A stretch of DNA of 8,219 nucleotides, taken from assembly GCA_025934615.1 (NCBI GenBank), contig JAICXS010000067.1, positions 1-8,219 of the forward strand. Direction: 5' to 3'. Every line of letters starts with the position of its first letter. Positions within the stretch are counted from its first letter, which is position 1. Position numbers and translations under genes: made by a program. Origin of the DNA: Nitrospiraceae bacterium (GTDB lineage Bacteria > Nitrospirota > Nitrospiria > Nitrospirales > Nitrospiraceae). Positions 1-6,333 of the stretch are shown piece after piece. Below the pieces are notes generated by a model. The model worked only from the letters and a program-made list of their open reading frames with translations, searched no databases and was not told where the DNA came from.

Positions 1-123
1 AGTGAGGGACTCAAGAGCCAGATTCAGAAGATCAAGAGCATGGCCTGCGGTTTCCGCAACATCGAGCACTTCAAGACGGCCATCTACTTCCACTGCGGAG
101 GGCTCGATCTGTACCCATGCTGA
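1..123 (+). CDS. Transposase C-terminal fragment, ISL3-like (partial)
   Basis: This is the last 40 codons of a transposase whose 5' part lies before the window. It reads in frame 1 to a TGA at 121-123. The peptide is rich in basic residues and contains the block MACGFRNIEHFKTAIYFHCG, followed by GLDLYPC. I recognise this as the C-terminal tail of ISL3-type DDE transposases, where an ACGFRN/AYGFRN-like motif is followed by an aromatic IxFxCGxLxLYP ending. The protein would catalyse cut-and-paste transposition of its own element. The stop lies about 13 bp inside the presumed IS end, as is usual for compact insertion sequences. The family call is from motif memory, and the catalytic residues are outside the window. 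Confidence 0.72.
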   Translation, partial: SEGLKSQIQKIKSMACGFRNIEHFKTAIYFHCGGLDLYPC

Positions 124-136
124 ACCCGGAAGCGCC
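122..136 (-). repeat. Putative terminal inverted repeat (right) of the IS
   Basis: On the minus strand this stretch reads GGCGCTTCCGGGTTC. It is placed between the transposase stop codon and the resumption of FdrA homology, where the right terminal repeat is expected. Its partner at the left end is not in the window. Confidence 0.5.
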
Positions 137-614
137 GAAAAAACTAGGGCAGATCAATTCCAACACTCCAGTGGAACCAGAGGATCGGTTGCGCGATGTC
201 TGGACCAATCAGAAGCATACGGTCATTGATCTGGGCGACGATCTCTTCACTCGTGGGCGTCCCCATCCCATGATCGACCACCGGCTCAGAAATGAGCGGC
301 TGATCAAGGAAGCACGCGATCCCGAGGTGGCGGTGATCCTGTTGGACGTTGTCCTTGGCTATGGATCTCACCCGGATCCTGCCGCTGATATAGCCCCGGT
401 GATTCAGCAGGCGCGCGATCTCGCCACCAAAGCAGGCAGACACCTGGTCATCGTGGGGTTCGTCTGCGGCACAGCAGCGGATTCTCAGAATCTATCCAGG
501 CAAGAAACCGCTCTTCGAGAGGTCGGAGTGACTCTTGCGGAGAGCAACGCTCAGGCTGTGCGCATGGCTTCCTCTGTGGTCCTGGAAGCTGGCATCGTCG
601 GAGGACGATTGTGA
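137..614 (+). pseudogene. fdrA: fdrA remnant, C-terminal third, IS-truncated
   Basis: FdrA proteins resemble succinyl-CoA synthetase alpha chains. The E. coli member (AllF) is a subunit of the oxamate carbamoyltransferase, which makes carbamoyl phosphate from carbamoylated oxamate. Only about 160 C-terminal residues are present, against roughly 500 in the family. Visible family motifs are INSNTPVEP right after the junction, then TVIDLGDDLFTRGRPHPMID, RNERLIKEARDPEVAVILLD and VVLGYGSHPDPAADIAP. The end is intact and its TGA (612-614) overlaps the GTG start of the DUF1116 gene, showing translational coupling. An ATG at 117 opens this frame, but it lies inside the IS end (MLNPEAP is IS-encoded), so any product would be a chimera without the N-terminal domain. 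The missing 5' portion may survive on the other side of the IS. Confidence 0.85.
600..605 (+). promoter_or_regulatory. Ribosome binding site for the DUF1116 gene
   Basis: GGAGGA lies 5 nt upstream of the GTG at 611, inside the last codons of fdrA. It supports the GTG start and independent loading of ribosomes even though fdrA is truncated. Confidence 0.7.
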
Positions 615-2023
615 TACAGGCCCTGTTTCAGGAGAAGCTTCAAGTCTTGAATGTCGGCCTCGCTTCCTTTGCCGATTCAATCACGAAGACGGGCGGCTCT
701 GTGCTCCAGATTGAATGGGCTCCGCCCGCTCAGGGACAGCAGGAGGTCGGTCGTGTGTTGGCTCGGTTGGCCAACCTGCTCTCTGTGGAAACCGCCAACC
801 AGACAGCGTTCGACGCCTACCAATCAGCCCAGCCGGTGTTGAACGGCGTGGGCACCGCCGGCCAAGTGCTGCCCAACATGGCAGAGCGGATGATCCTGCA
901 CAGCGGCCCTCCCATTGCGTGGAAGGATATGTGCGGGCCCATGAAGGGAGCCATCCTCGGGGCTATTCTCTATGAAGGCTGGGCGGAGAATCTCGCCGGG
1001 GCGGAGACCATCGCCTCCAGTGATGAAATCGCGTTCGAGCCTTGCCACCATCACCATGCCGTCGGACCGATGGCCGGCGTCATCAGTCCATCCATGCCGG
1101 TCTGGATAGTGACCAATAGGACCGACGGAAATCAGGCATTCAGCAACTTCAACGAGGGCCTCGGCAAGGCGCTGAGGTTCGGCGCCAATAATCCGGACGT
1201 GATCACCCGTCTCAAATGGATGGGGCAGGTACTTGCACCAGCTCTGCGAGCCGGCGTTGAACTCCTAGGCGGAGTAGATCTCAAGCCTATGATGGCGCAG
1301 GCCCTCCACATGGGCGACGAGGTGCATAATCGTAACGCCGCTGCCTCCTCGCTGTTCCTGAAACGTCTCATTTCAGCGTTGTTGAAGACACAGCCCCCCG
1401 CTGCCGACATCGCGGCGGTCGTCGAGTTCATCGCCGGCAACGACCACTTCTTCCTCAATCTGTCCATGGCAGCTTGCAAAACGATGACCGACGCGGCCCA
1501 TGGCGTTCCGTGCAGCAGTATGGTCACAGCCATGGCCCGTAACGGAGTCGAGTTCGGCATTAGAGTCAGTGGCACTGGGAGCAGATGGTTTACGACACCC
1601 GCGCCGGTCGTTGATGGACTCTTCTTTCCAGGATACAGCGCGGCCGACGCAGCGCCTGATTTGGGAGACAGCGCCGTTACCGAAACCGCCGGTGCCGGCG
1701 GATTTGCCATGACCGCGTCTCCTGCCATCGTCAAGTTCGTCGGCGGCACGCCGCAGGACGCGATCGACAACACCATTGCGATGACGCATATCACCGTCGG
1801 CCGCAACAATGCCTTCACCCTGCCGGCGCTGAACTTTGCCGGCTCGCCGGCCGGCATCGATATCCGGAAGGTCATTGATACCGGCATTCAACCGATCATC
1901 AATACAGGGATCGCCCATCGCGAAGCGAGAATCGGACAAATCGGAGCCGGGATCACTCATGCTCCCCTCGCCTGCTTCACACAGGCGGTGTCCGCTTTGG
2001 CCAAGATAGTGCGTGCGATGTGA
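611..2023 (+). CDS. DUF1116 protein, AllG/YlbE-like carbamoyltransferase subunit
   Basis: This 470-residue protein belongs to the DUF1116 family, whose E. coli member YlbE (AllG) is one of three subunits of oxamate carbamoyltransferase (AllFGH) in allantoin fermentation. Family hallmarks include LHSGPPIAWKDMCGPMKGA at residues 97-115, YEGWAENLAGA (121-131), a histidine-rich EPCHHHHAVGPMAG (143-156), SMPVWIVTNR (161-170) and the following FNEGLGKALRFGANN. Length is normal and no lesion is visible. The GTG start overlaps the fdrA stop by 4 bp and has a strong Shine-Dalgarno; carbamate kinase follows after 18 bp. I infer it transfers a carbamoyl group between a small ureide-type compound and phosphate. 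The partner FdrA is truncated and a DUF2877 (AllH-like) subunit is not in the window, so the complex may not form from this locus. Confidence 0.88.
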   Translation: MIQALFQEKLQVLNVGLASFADSITKTGGSVLQIEWAPPAQGQQEVGRVLARLANLLSVETANQTAFDAYQSAQPVLNGVGTAGQVLPNMAERMILHSGPPIAWKDMCGPMKGAILGAILYEGWAENLAGAETIASSDEIAFEPCHHHHAVGPMAGVISPSMPVWIVTNRTDGNQAFSNFNEGLGKALRFGANNPDVITRLKWMGQVLAPALRAGVELLGGVDLKPMMAQALHMGDEVHNRNAAASSLFLKRLISALLKTQPPAADIAAVVEFIAGNDHFFLNLSMAACKTMTDAAHGVPCSSMVTAMARNGVEFGIRVSGTGSRWFTTPAPVVDGLFFPGYSAADAAPDLGDSAVTETAGAGGFAMTASPAIVKFVGGTPQDAIDNTIAMTHITVGRNNAFTLPALNFAGSPAGIDIRKVIDTGIQPIINTGIAHREARIGQIGAGITHAPLACFTQAVSALAKIVRAM

Positions 2024-2041
2024 CGCACTCGAAAGAATCCT

Positions 2042-2992
2042 GTGAGAACGTCTAACAAACTTGTCGTCGTCGCTGTCGGAGGCAACGCGTTGATTCGCGA
2101 CAAGGACCACGAATCGATTCCGGATCAAAGTCGAGAGGCGGCTCTTACAACACATCACATCGCGGACATGATCGCAGCCGGGTGGAATGTCGTCATCACC
2201 CATGGGACCGGCCCTCAAGTTGGGTTCATCCTGCGCCGATCTGAGTTAGCCTTAGAGGAAGTTCCTCCCGTGCCGATGGACTATGCCGATGCAGATCTGC
2301 AGGGCGGCATCGGGTACATGTTCCTCAAAGCCCTCTACAACGAATTTCGCAAGCAGAAGATCGATCGGAAGGCCGTGGCCATCATCACCCAGACCTTGGT
2401 GGACCGAAACGATCCGGCATTTACCGATCCCTCCAAGCCGATCGGATCGCACATGGACGAAGAGACGGCACAACGACTTGCCCGTCGCCAAGGATGGATC
2501 GTCAGGGACGATGCCGGGCGCGGGTGGCGGCGGGTTGTGCCGTCGCCGAAGCCGAAGACCATCGTCGAATTGGCGGCCATCAATCTCTTGGCTCGATCTG
2601 GGTTCGTCGTGATTGCCTGCGGGGGCGGTGGGATTCCCGTGGTTCAAGACGAGGAAGGGAACCTGATCGGCGTCGAAGCTGTTATCGACAAGGACTTGGC
2701 GTCAAGCCTGCTGGCCCGTGGTATCGGGGCTGATTTGTTGCTGGTCTCCACCGGAGTCGAGAAGGTGGCCATCAACTTCAATACGCCTGACCGGTAATGG
2801 CTGAACTGTATGACCGTGAATGAAGCAAAGAAACATTATGCGGACAATCAATTCGATCGAGGCAGCATGGGACCCAAAATTCAGGCCGTGATCGAATTCA
2901 TAGAAGGGGGTGGGCAGACCGGATTGATCACCAATCCCGAGAATATCGGTCGCGCCTTGGCCAGCGAAACGGGAACATTCATCGTGAAGTAA
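2042..2992 (+). pseudogene. arcC: Carbamate kinase with an in-frame TAA
   Basis: Carbamate kinase catalyses carbamoyl phosphate + ADP to ATP + carbamate (then ammonia and CO2), in the cytoplasm. The amino-acid kinase fold is clear: VVVAVGGNALIRDKD at the N-terminus, ITHGTGPQVGF, LQGGIGYMF, TQTLVDRNDPAF with DPSKPIG, GWRRVVPSPKP, VIACGGGGIPVV and AVIDKDLASSLLA. After VEKVAINFNTPDR a TAA stop (2795-2797) interrupts the gene. The same frame continues at once with WLNCMTVNEAKKHYADNQF, GSMGPKIQAVIEF and ITNPENIGRALASETGT, the normal end of the family, to a TAA at 2990-2992. The full frame has 317 codons, the usual size. The truncated 251-residue product would lack the last 64 residues. The start is GTG at 2042 with a weak GAAAG upstream. 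TAA could derive from CAA (Gln) by one C-to-T change. Confidence 0.9.
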
Positions 2993-3003
2993 TGTAGCTG
3001 GCT

Positions 3004-3125
3004 CAGGAGGCTCAAAAAGGCTGTCCAGCAAGGCCGCAGCGAGCGAAAAGGCGAGGCGTACGCTTCGGTACGTTGAGTCTTTGAGCGATGCGAGAACGCA
3101 GCTGGCGGACTTTTTCAGCATCCTG
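3004..3125. repeat. Large imperfect palindromic intergenic repeat
   Basis: The outer arms, 3004-3019 (CAGGAGGCTCAAAAAG) and 3110-3125 (CTTTTTCAGCATCCTG), are complementary at 14 of 16 positions. An inner stem pairs 3047-3061 (AAAGGCGAGGCGTAC) with 3068-3082 (GTACGTTGAGTCTTT): as RNA, 13 of 15 positions pair (including three G-U) around a tandem G-A/A-G mismatch, with a 6-nt loop containing TTCG. CCAGC (3024-3028) also pairs with GCTGG (3100-3104). The layout suits a nonautonomous MITE-like element or a REP-like structure. The transcript could also act as a two-way terminator, because the arms carry A5 and T5 runs. I associate very similar repeats with Nitrospira intergenic regions, but that is memory, not a search. 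Confidence 0.7.
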
Positions 3126-3152
3126 GTAGGTCGCCATACACATCTCACCCGT

Positions 3153-3160
3153 AGGGAGGA
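3153..3160 (+). promoter_or_regulatory. Strong ribosome binding site for the binding protein
   Basis: AGGGAGGA precedes the ATG at 3164, with the GGAGG core ending 4 nt before the start. It fixes the start codon just upstream of the Tat signal. Confidence 0.8.
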
Positions 3161-3163
3161 CAT

Positions 3164-4300
3164 ATGTCCGAATCACGTAAATTGACGAGACGCCAAGTGC
3201 TGAAGAGAACCGCCGCTGCCGGGGCGCTGGGCATGTTGGGCAACTTGGAGTGGATCGGCCAAGCCTGGGGCGCATCGGACAAGGTGAAGATGGGGTTCAT
3301 CTTTGTGGGTCCACGAGACGACTACGGGTACAATCAGGCACATTTTGAGGGAAAAGCGGCGGTCGCCAAGCTTGATTGGCTGAAAGCCTTCGATGAAGAA
3401 AAGGTCCCGGAGACCATCGAGGTCCAAAAAACCATGGAGAGCATGGTCAAGCTGGACGGAGCGCAAGTGTTGTTTCCCACCTCCTTCGGCTATTTCGATC
3501 CGCATATTCTCAAGGTCGCGCCCCAGCATCCCAACATCCTCTTTTTGCATTGCGGCGGGCTCTATCAGGACGGCAAGCACCCCAAGAACGTGGGCAGTTA
3601 TTTCGGCTATATCGACGAATCCCAGTATGTGGCGGGCATTGTCGCCGGAGGAATGAGCAAGAGCGGGAAACTGGGATTTGTGGCGGCAAAGCCTATTCCA
3701 CAGGTCTTGCGCAATATCAACAGCTACACCCTCGGCGCCCGTAGCATCAGACCGAACTGTACAACCAACGTGATTTTTACCGGTGACTGGTCCATGCCGG
3801 TCCGTGAAGCGGAAGCCACGAACAGCTTGGTCGACCAAGGCATCGATGTCATTACCTGCCACGTCGACAGCCCTAAGGTCGTCGTCACGACTGCAGAAAA
3901 GCGGGGTGTCTATTGCACCGGTTATCACTGCAACCAATCGAAGCTTGCCCCTAAAGGGTACCTCACGGGAGCAGAATGGAATTGGGCCAAGGTCTACATG
4001 GATTATGCCGACATGATTTGAAAAGGGCAGACCGTTCCGCATCTCGTGCGCGGCGGGCTGAAGGAAGGAATCGTCAAGGTATCGGATTATAACCGGGTGG
4101 TGACGGAAGCTGTTCGCAAACAAGCCGACACAGCCAAAGACAAATTCATGAGCGGAGGGATGGTCGTGTATAAGGGCCCGATCAAAGACAATGCCGGCCG
4201 TGTCGTCATTGCCGCGGGAACGGAACATGTCCAAACCGATATCTGGCTGGAAAGCATGGATTGGCTGGTAGAGGGCGTCATCGGTTCGACGAAGTCATGA
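3164..4300 (+). pseudogene. BMP-family substrate-binding protein with an in-frame TGA
   Basis: This is the extracytoplasmic solute-binding component (BMP/Med family, related to nucleoside and purine-type binding proteins) of the ABC importer encoded downstream. Residues 1-36 form a twin-arginine signal: TRRQVLKR, a hydrophobic stretch and a likely AWG-AS cleavage region. The mature part shows KVKMGFIFVGPRDDYGYNQAH, ETIEVQKTMESM, LFPTSFGYFDPHIL, VGSYFGYIDESQYVAG, FVAAKPIPQVLRNIN, DVITCHVDSPKVVV and YLTGAEWNWAKVYMDYADMI. A TGA (4019-4021) then interrupts the frame. It resumes directly with KGQTVPHLVRGGLKEGIVKV and runs to a TGA at 4298-4300. The full frame is 379 codons, normal for the family. 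The truncated form (285 residues) would lack the C-terminal 93 residues, including part of the second lobe. TGA could come from CGA (Arg). The true end overlaps the permease start by 4 bp. Confidence 0.9.
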
Positions 4301-5361
4301 GCATAGCCGTACCGCAAACCCTGAACAAAGCGCTGGAACCCTTTCTTATCATCGTCGGATCCTTGACGGTCTCGATGGTATTGTTTGGAATCTTTGTGGC
4401 TTCGGCTGGAGCAGATCCGTTCGAGGTCTACCAGACGATGTATCGTGCCGCCTTCGGCACCACGTTTTCCTGGCAGAATACGCTGATCCGCGCCGCGCCG
4501 CTGATGTTGACCGCGCTCTGCACCGCCCTGCCGGGATATCTCGGTCTGATCATCATCGGTGGAGAAGGGGCCGTCGTGATGGGCGGCCTTTTCGCAGCCA
4601 TTGCGGCTCTCCCCATCCAGACGGCTCCCCCCATAGTCGTTGTGACTACCATGGCCCTCGTCGGCATGGCGGCGGGGGGGATCTGGCTCACCATCGGAGG
4701 AGCATTGCGGCATTATCGCGCCGTCAATGAAACCATCAGCAGTCTGTTGCTGAACTATATCGCCATTGCGTTGTTGAACCACCTCGTCACCAGCACCTTT
4801 CGCGATCCGGAAAGCCTTAACCATCCCTCGACGCATCATATCGGAGAGGCCAATATGATCGGCGTCATTCCTGGAACAGACCTCCATTGGGGATTGGTCT
4901 TCGGCATCGTGGCTTGTGTCATCGCATGGTTTCTTATGCATCACACCGTGTTCGGCTTTGCATCCCAGATCGCCGGAGGCAATGTTCGTGCGGCTCAAAT
5001 AGCAGGCTTGCCGGTCGGACGGCTGATCTTGATCATCTGTTTCGTGGCAGGAGCGGCCGGTGGACTGGCAGGCATGGTTGAGGTGGCGGCCATCCATGGC
5101 AGGGCCAATGACACTCTCAATGCCAATTATGGGTACGCCGGCATTCTCGTGGCCTTTGTGGCCCGCAATAATCTGTTGGCCATCATTCCTGTTGCCGTCT
5201 TGCTGGGAGGCATCCGCGCGAGCAGCGGATTGTTGCAACGAGCCCATGAACTGCCCGACGCCACCGTGCTGGTCATGCAAGGGATCATTTTCTTGGTCAT
5301 CTTATTCAGCGAAACTCTGTACGGTCGCTTTTCGAGGTTGCAGAAACAAGGAGCGTCCTGA
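4297..5361 (+). CDS. ABC transporter permease 1 (BMP/nucleoside type)
   Basis: This 354-residue inner-membrane protein of the BPD_transp_2 family (RbsC/NupP-like) is one half of the importer channel. Strongly hydrophobic stretches include about 15-37, 67-89, 91-108, 112-135, 147-165, 199-214, 242-262, 281-303 and 325-340. Family signatures are GYLGLIIIGGEGAVVMGG (80-97), NETISSLLLNYIA (144-156) and the cytoplasmic coupling loop GGNVRAAQIAGLPVGR (227-242), which contacts the ATPase. The ATG at 4297 overlaps the stop of the binding-protein gene (ATGA). There is no strong Shine-Dalgarno (GAAG at 4291-4294), so translation probably depends on coupling, which the premature TGA upstream would weaken. 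The gene itself shows no lesion and ends at TGA 5359-5361. Confidence 0.9.
   Translation: MSIAVPQTLNKALEPFLIIVGSLTVSMVLFGIFVASAGADPFEVYQTMYRAAFGTTFSWQNTLIRAAPLMLTALCTALPGYLGLIIIGGEGAVVMGGLFAAIAALPIQTAPPIVVVTTMALVGMAAGGIWLTIGGALRHYRAVNETISSLLLNYIAIALLNHLVTSTFRDPESLNHPSTHHIGEANMIGVIPGTDLHWGLVFGIVACVIAWFLMHHTVFGFASQIAGGNVRAAQIAGLPVGRLILIICFVAGAAGGLAGMVEVAAIHGRANDTLNANYGYAGILVAFVARNNLLAIIPVAVLLGGIRASSGLLQRAHELPDATVLVMQGIIFLVILFSETLYGRFSRLQKQGAS
5348..5353 (+). promoter_or_regulatory. Ribosome binding site for permease 2
   Basis: AAGGAG lies 7 nt before the ATG at 5361, within the last codons of permease 1. It shows that the true start of permease 2 is at 5361, five codons before the in-frame TAG. 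Confidence 0.7.
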
Positions 5362-6278
5362 TGGAACTCGGGTGGTAGGGAGTCCTCATCGCCGTTCTGG
5401 GAGGGGCAATTCGAATCGGTACGCCCTTCCTGTTTGTCTCGCTAGGTGAATGCCTGACCGAAAAGAGCGGTCGTATCAACTTGGGCCTGGAAGGCACATT
5501 GGTCATGGGCGCGATGACAGGCTATGCCGTCTCGCTGCATAGCGGGTCTCCCTGGTTGGGAGTTTTGTGCGCCGGACTGGCCGGCATGGTGCTCGGCGCC
5601 TTGCACAGCTGGCTTTGCAGTTTCCAACGAGTCAATGATATCGCGGTTGGGATCGCCATGATGCTGTTCGGCACGGGACTAGCTTTCTTTCTAGGAAAGC
5701 CATACATCCAACCCTCCGCACCTCAATTGCCGTCCATCGATCTCGGCGGATGGAGTGATATTCCACAACTCAAGGCAGCCTTGCAGATCAACGTCTTGTT
5801 TCTCGTAGGAATCGCCGTGGCAATCGCACTTGGGTGGATGCTGAACAATACGGCCTGGGGACTCAAGGTGCGAGTCGTTGGGGAAAGTGCGGATGCGGCG
5901 CGGGCCCTGGGGTTGCCGGTCGATCGCATACGGATCCTCAGCACGGCTCAAGGAGAATTCTTGGCCGGAATCGGCGGGTCCTATCTCTCGCTCTATTACC
6001 CGTTCAACTGGAGCGAAGGTCTGTCGAGCGGCCAAGGGTTGATGGCGGTGGCGCTGGTGATCTTTGCCCGTTGGCAGCCCTTGTGGTGTCTCTGGGTATC
6101 ACTGTTGTGGGGTGACGCGGCGGCCTTGGGGCCGTCTTTGCAATCCGTGGGGGTCACAGGCGGATATTATATCTTCAATGCGATCCCTTACATCATGACC
6201 TTGACGATGATGATCATCACATGCTCCCCACGACGCACACTGGTGGGGGTGCCACATGAGCTGACCGTAACTCGTTAG
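5361..6278 (+). pseudogene. ABC transporter permease 2 with an early in-frame TAG
   Basis: This is the second membrane subunit of the importer (BPD_transp_2, NupQ-like). The frame opens ATG GAA CTC GGG TGG and then hits TAG (5376-5378). It continues with GVLIAVLGGAIRIGTPFLFV, SLGECLTEKSGRINLGLEGT, the normal N-terminal helix and signature of the family, so the upstream codons are real. Later parts include NDIAVGIAMMLFGTGLAFFL, the coupling loop VVGESADAARALGLPVDR, and ISL-type glycine-rich segments after FLAGIGGSYLSL. The full frame is 306 codons, the usual size. Initiation at the internal ATG 5481 would give 265 residues but lose the first transmembrane helix and most of the LTEKSGRINLGLEG signature. 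The start overlaps the permease 1 stop by 1 bp. TAG could come from CAG (Gln). Confidence 0.88.
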
Positions 6279-6321
6279 TCGATAAAGGATGACTCGAACT
6301 GACCCTAACCCAGAAATCCAT

Positions 6322-6330
6322 GAGAGGTGA
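6322..6330 (+). promoter_or_regulatory. Ribosome binding site for the cysteine hydrolase
   Basis: GAGAGGTGA ends 3 nt before the ATG at 6334. It supports that start rather than any upstream codon, and it lies in the 55-bp gap after permease 2. Confidence 0.65.
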
Positions 6331-6333
6331 GCC

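Larger units (their letters stand above)
1..136 (+). mobile_element. Right end of an ISL3-like insertion sequence
   Basis: The segment holds the transposase tail and then a terminal sequence ending at about 136. Read inward from the edge on the minus strand, the end begins GGCGCTTCCGGGTTC, which resembles ISL3-family terminal repeats (typically starting GGCTCTTC). Directly after it the sequence becomes FdrA coding sequence, so the element is inserted in, or has replaced part of, fdrA. ISL3 elements usually duplicate 8 bp of target; the candidate copy on this side is GAAAAAAC at 137-144. The left end is outside the window, so the boundary and duplication cannot be confirmed here. Confidence 0.65.
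2993..3163. other. Intergenic spacer between kinase and transporter genes
   Basis: This 171-bp gap is the largest in the block and separates the carbamoyltransferase/kinase half from the importer/hydrolase half. Most of it (3004-3125) is a palindromic repeat described separately. The last 38 bp hold the binding-protein ribosome binding site. I see no convincing -35/-10 pair, though a promoter for the transporter genes would be expected here if they are transcribed separately. Confidence 0.6.

Noticed and set aside
1043..1060. Run of four histidines in the DUF1116 protein
   Set aside because: It looked like an artificial His-tag, but histidine-rich sequence before AVGPMAG is a normal feature of the family core.
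1132..2218. Overlapping minus-strand open frames opposite DUF1116 and the start of carbamate kinase
   Set aside because: Both mirror conserved plus-strand genes in a G+C-rich genome and encode nothing recognisable.
3173..4234. Minus-strand open frame of 353 codons opposite the binding-protein gene
   Set aside because: The plus strand has clear BMP-family conservation. The antisense product shows no family motifs and no good ribosome binding site was seen.
4087..5280. Long open frame of 397 codons on the minus strand
   Set aside because: It lies antisense to the well-supported permease 1 and the end of the binding-protein gene. Its product is a low-complexity, hydrophilic sequence with no recognisable domain, as expected from the mirror of a hydrophobic G+C-rich gene.
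2795..5378. Stop-codon reassignment, selenocysteine or programmed readthrough as the cause of the in-frame stops
   Set aside because: TAA, TGA and TAG all occur internally, and genes in the same block end with ordinary TGA, TAA and TAG stops. No special element is seen after the TGA, and the families are not selenoproteins.
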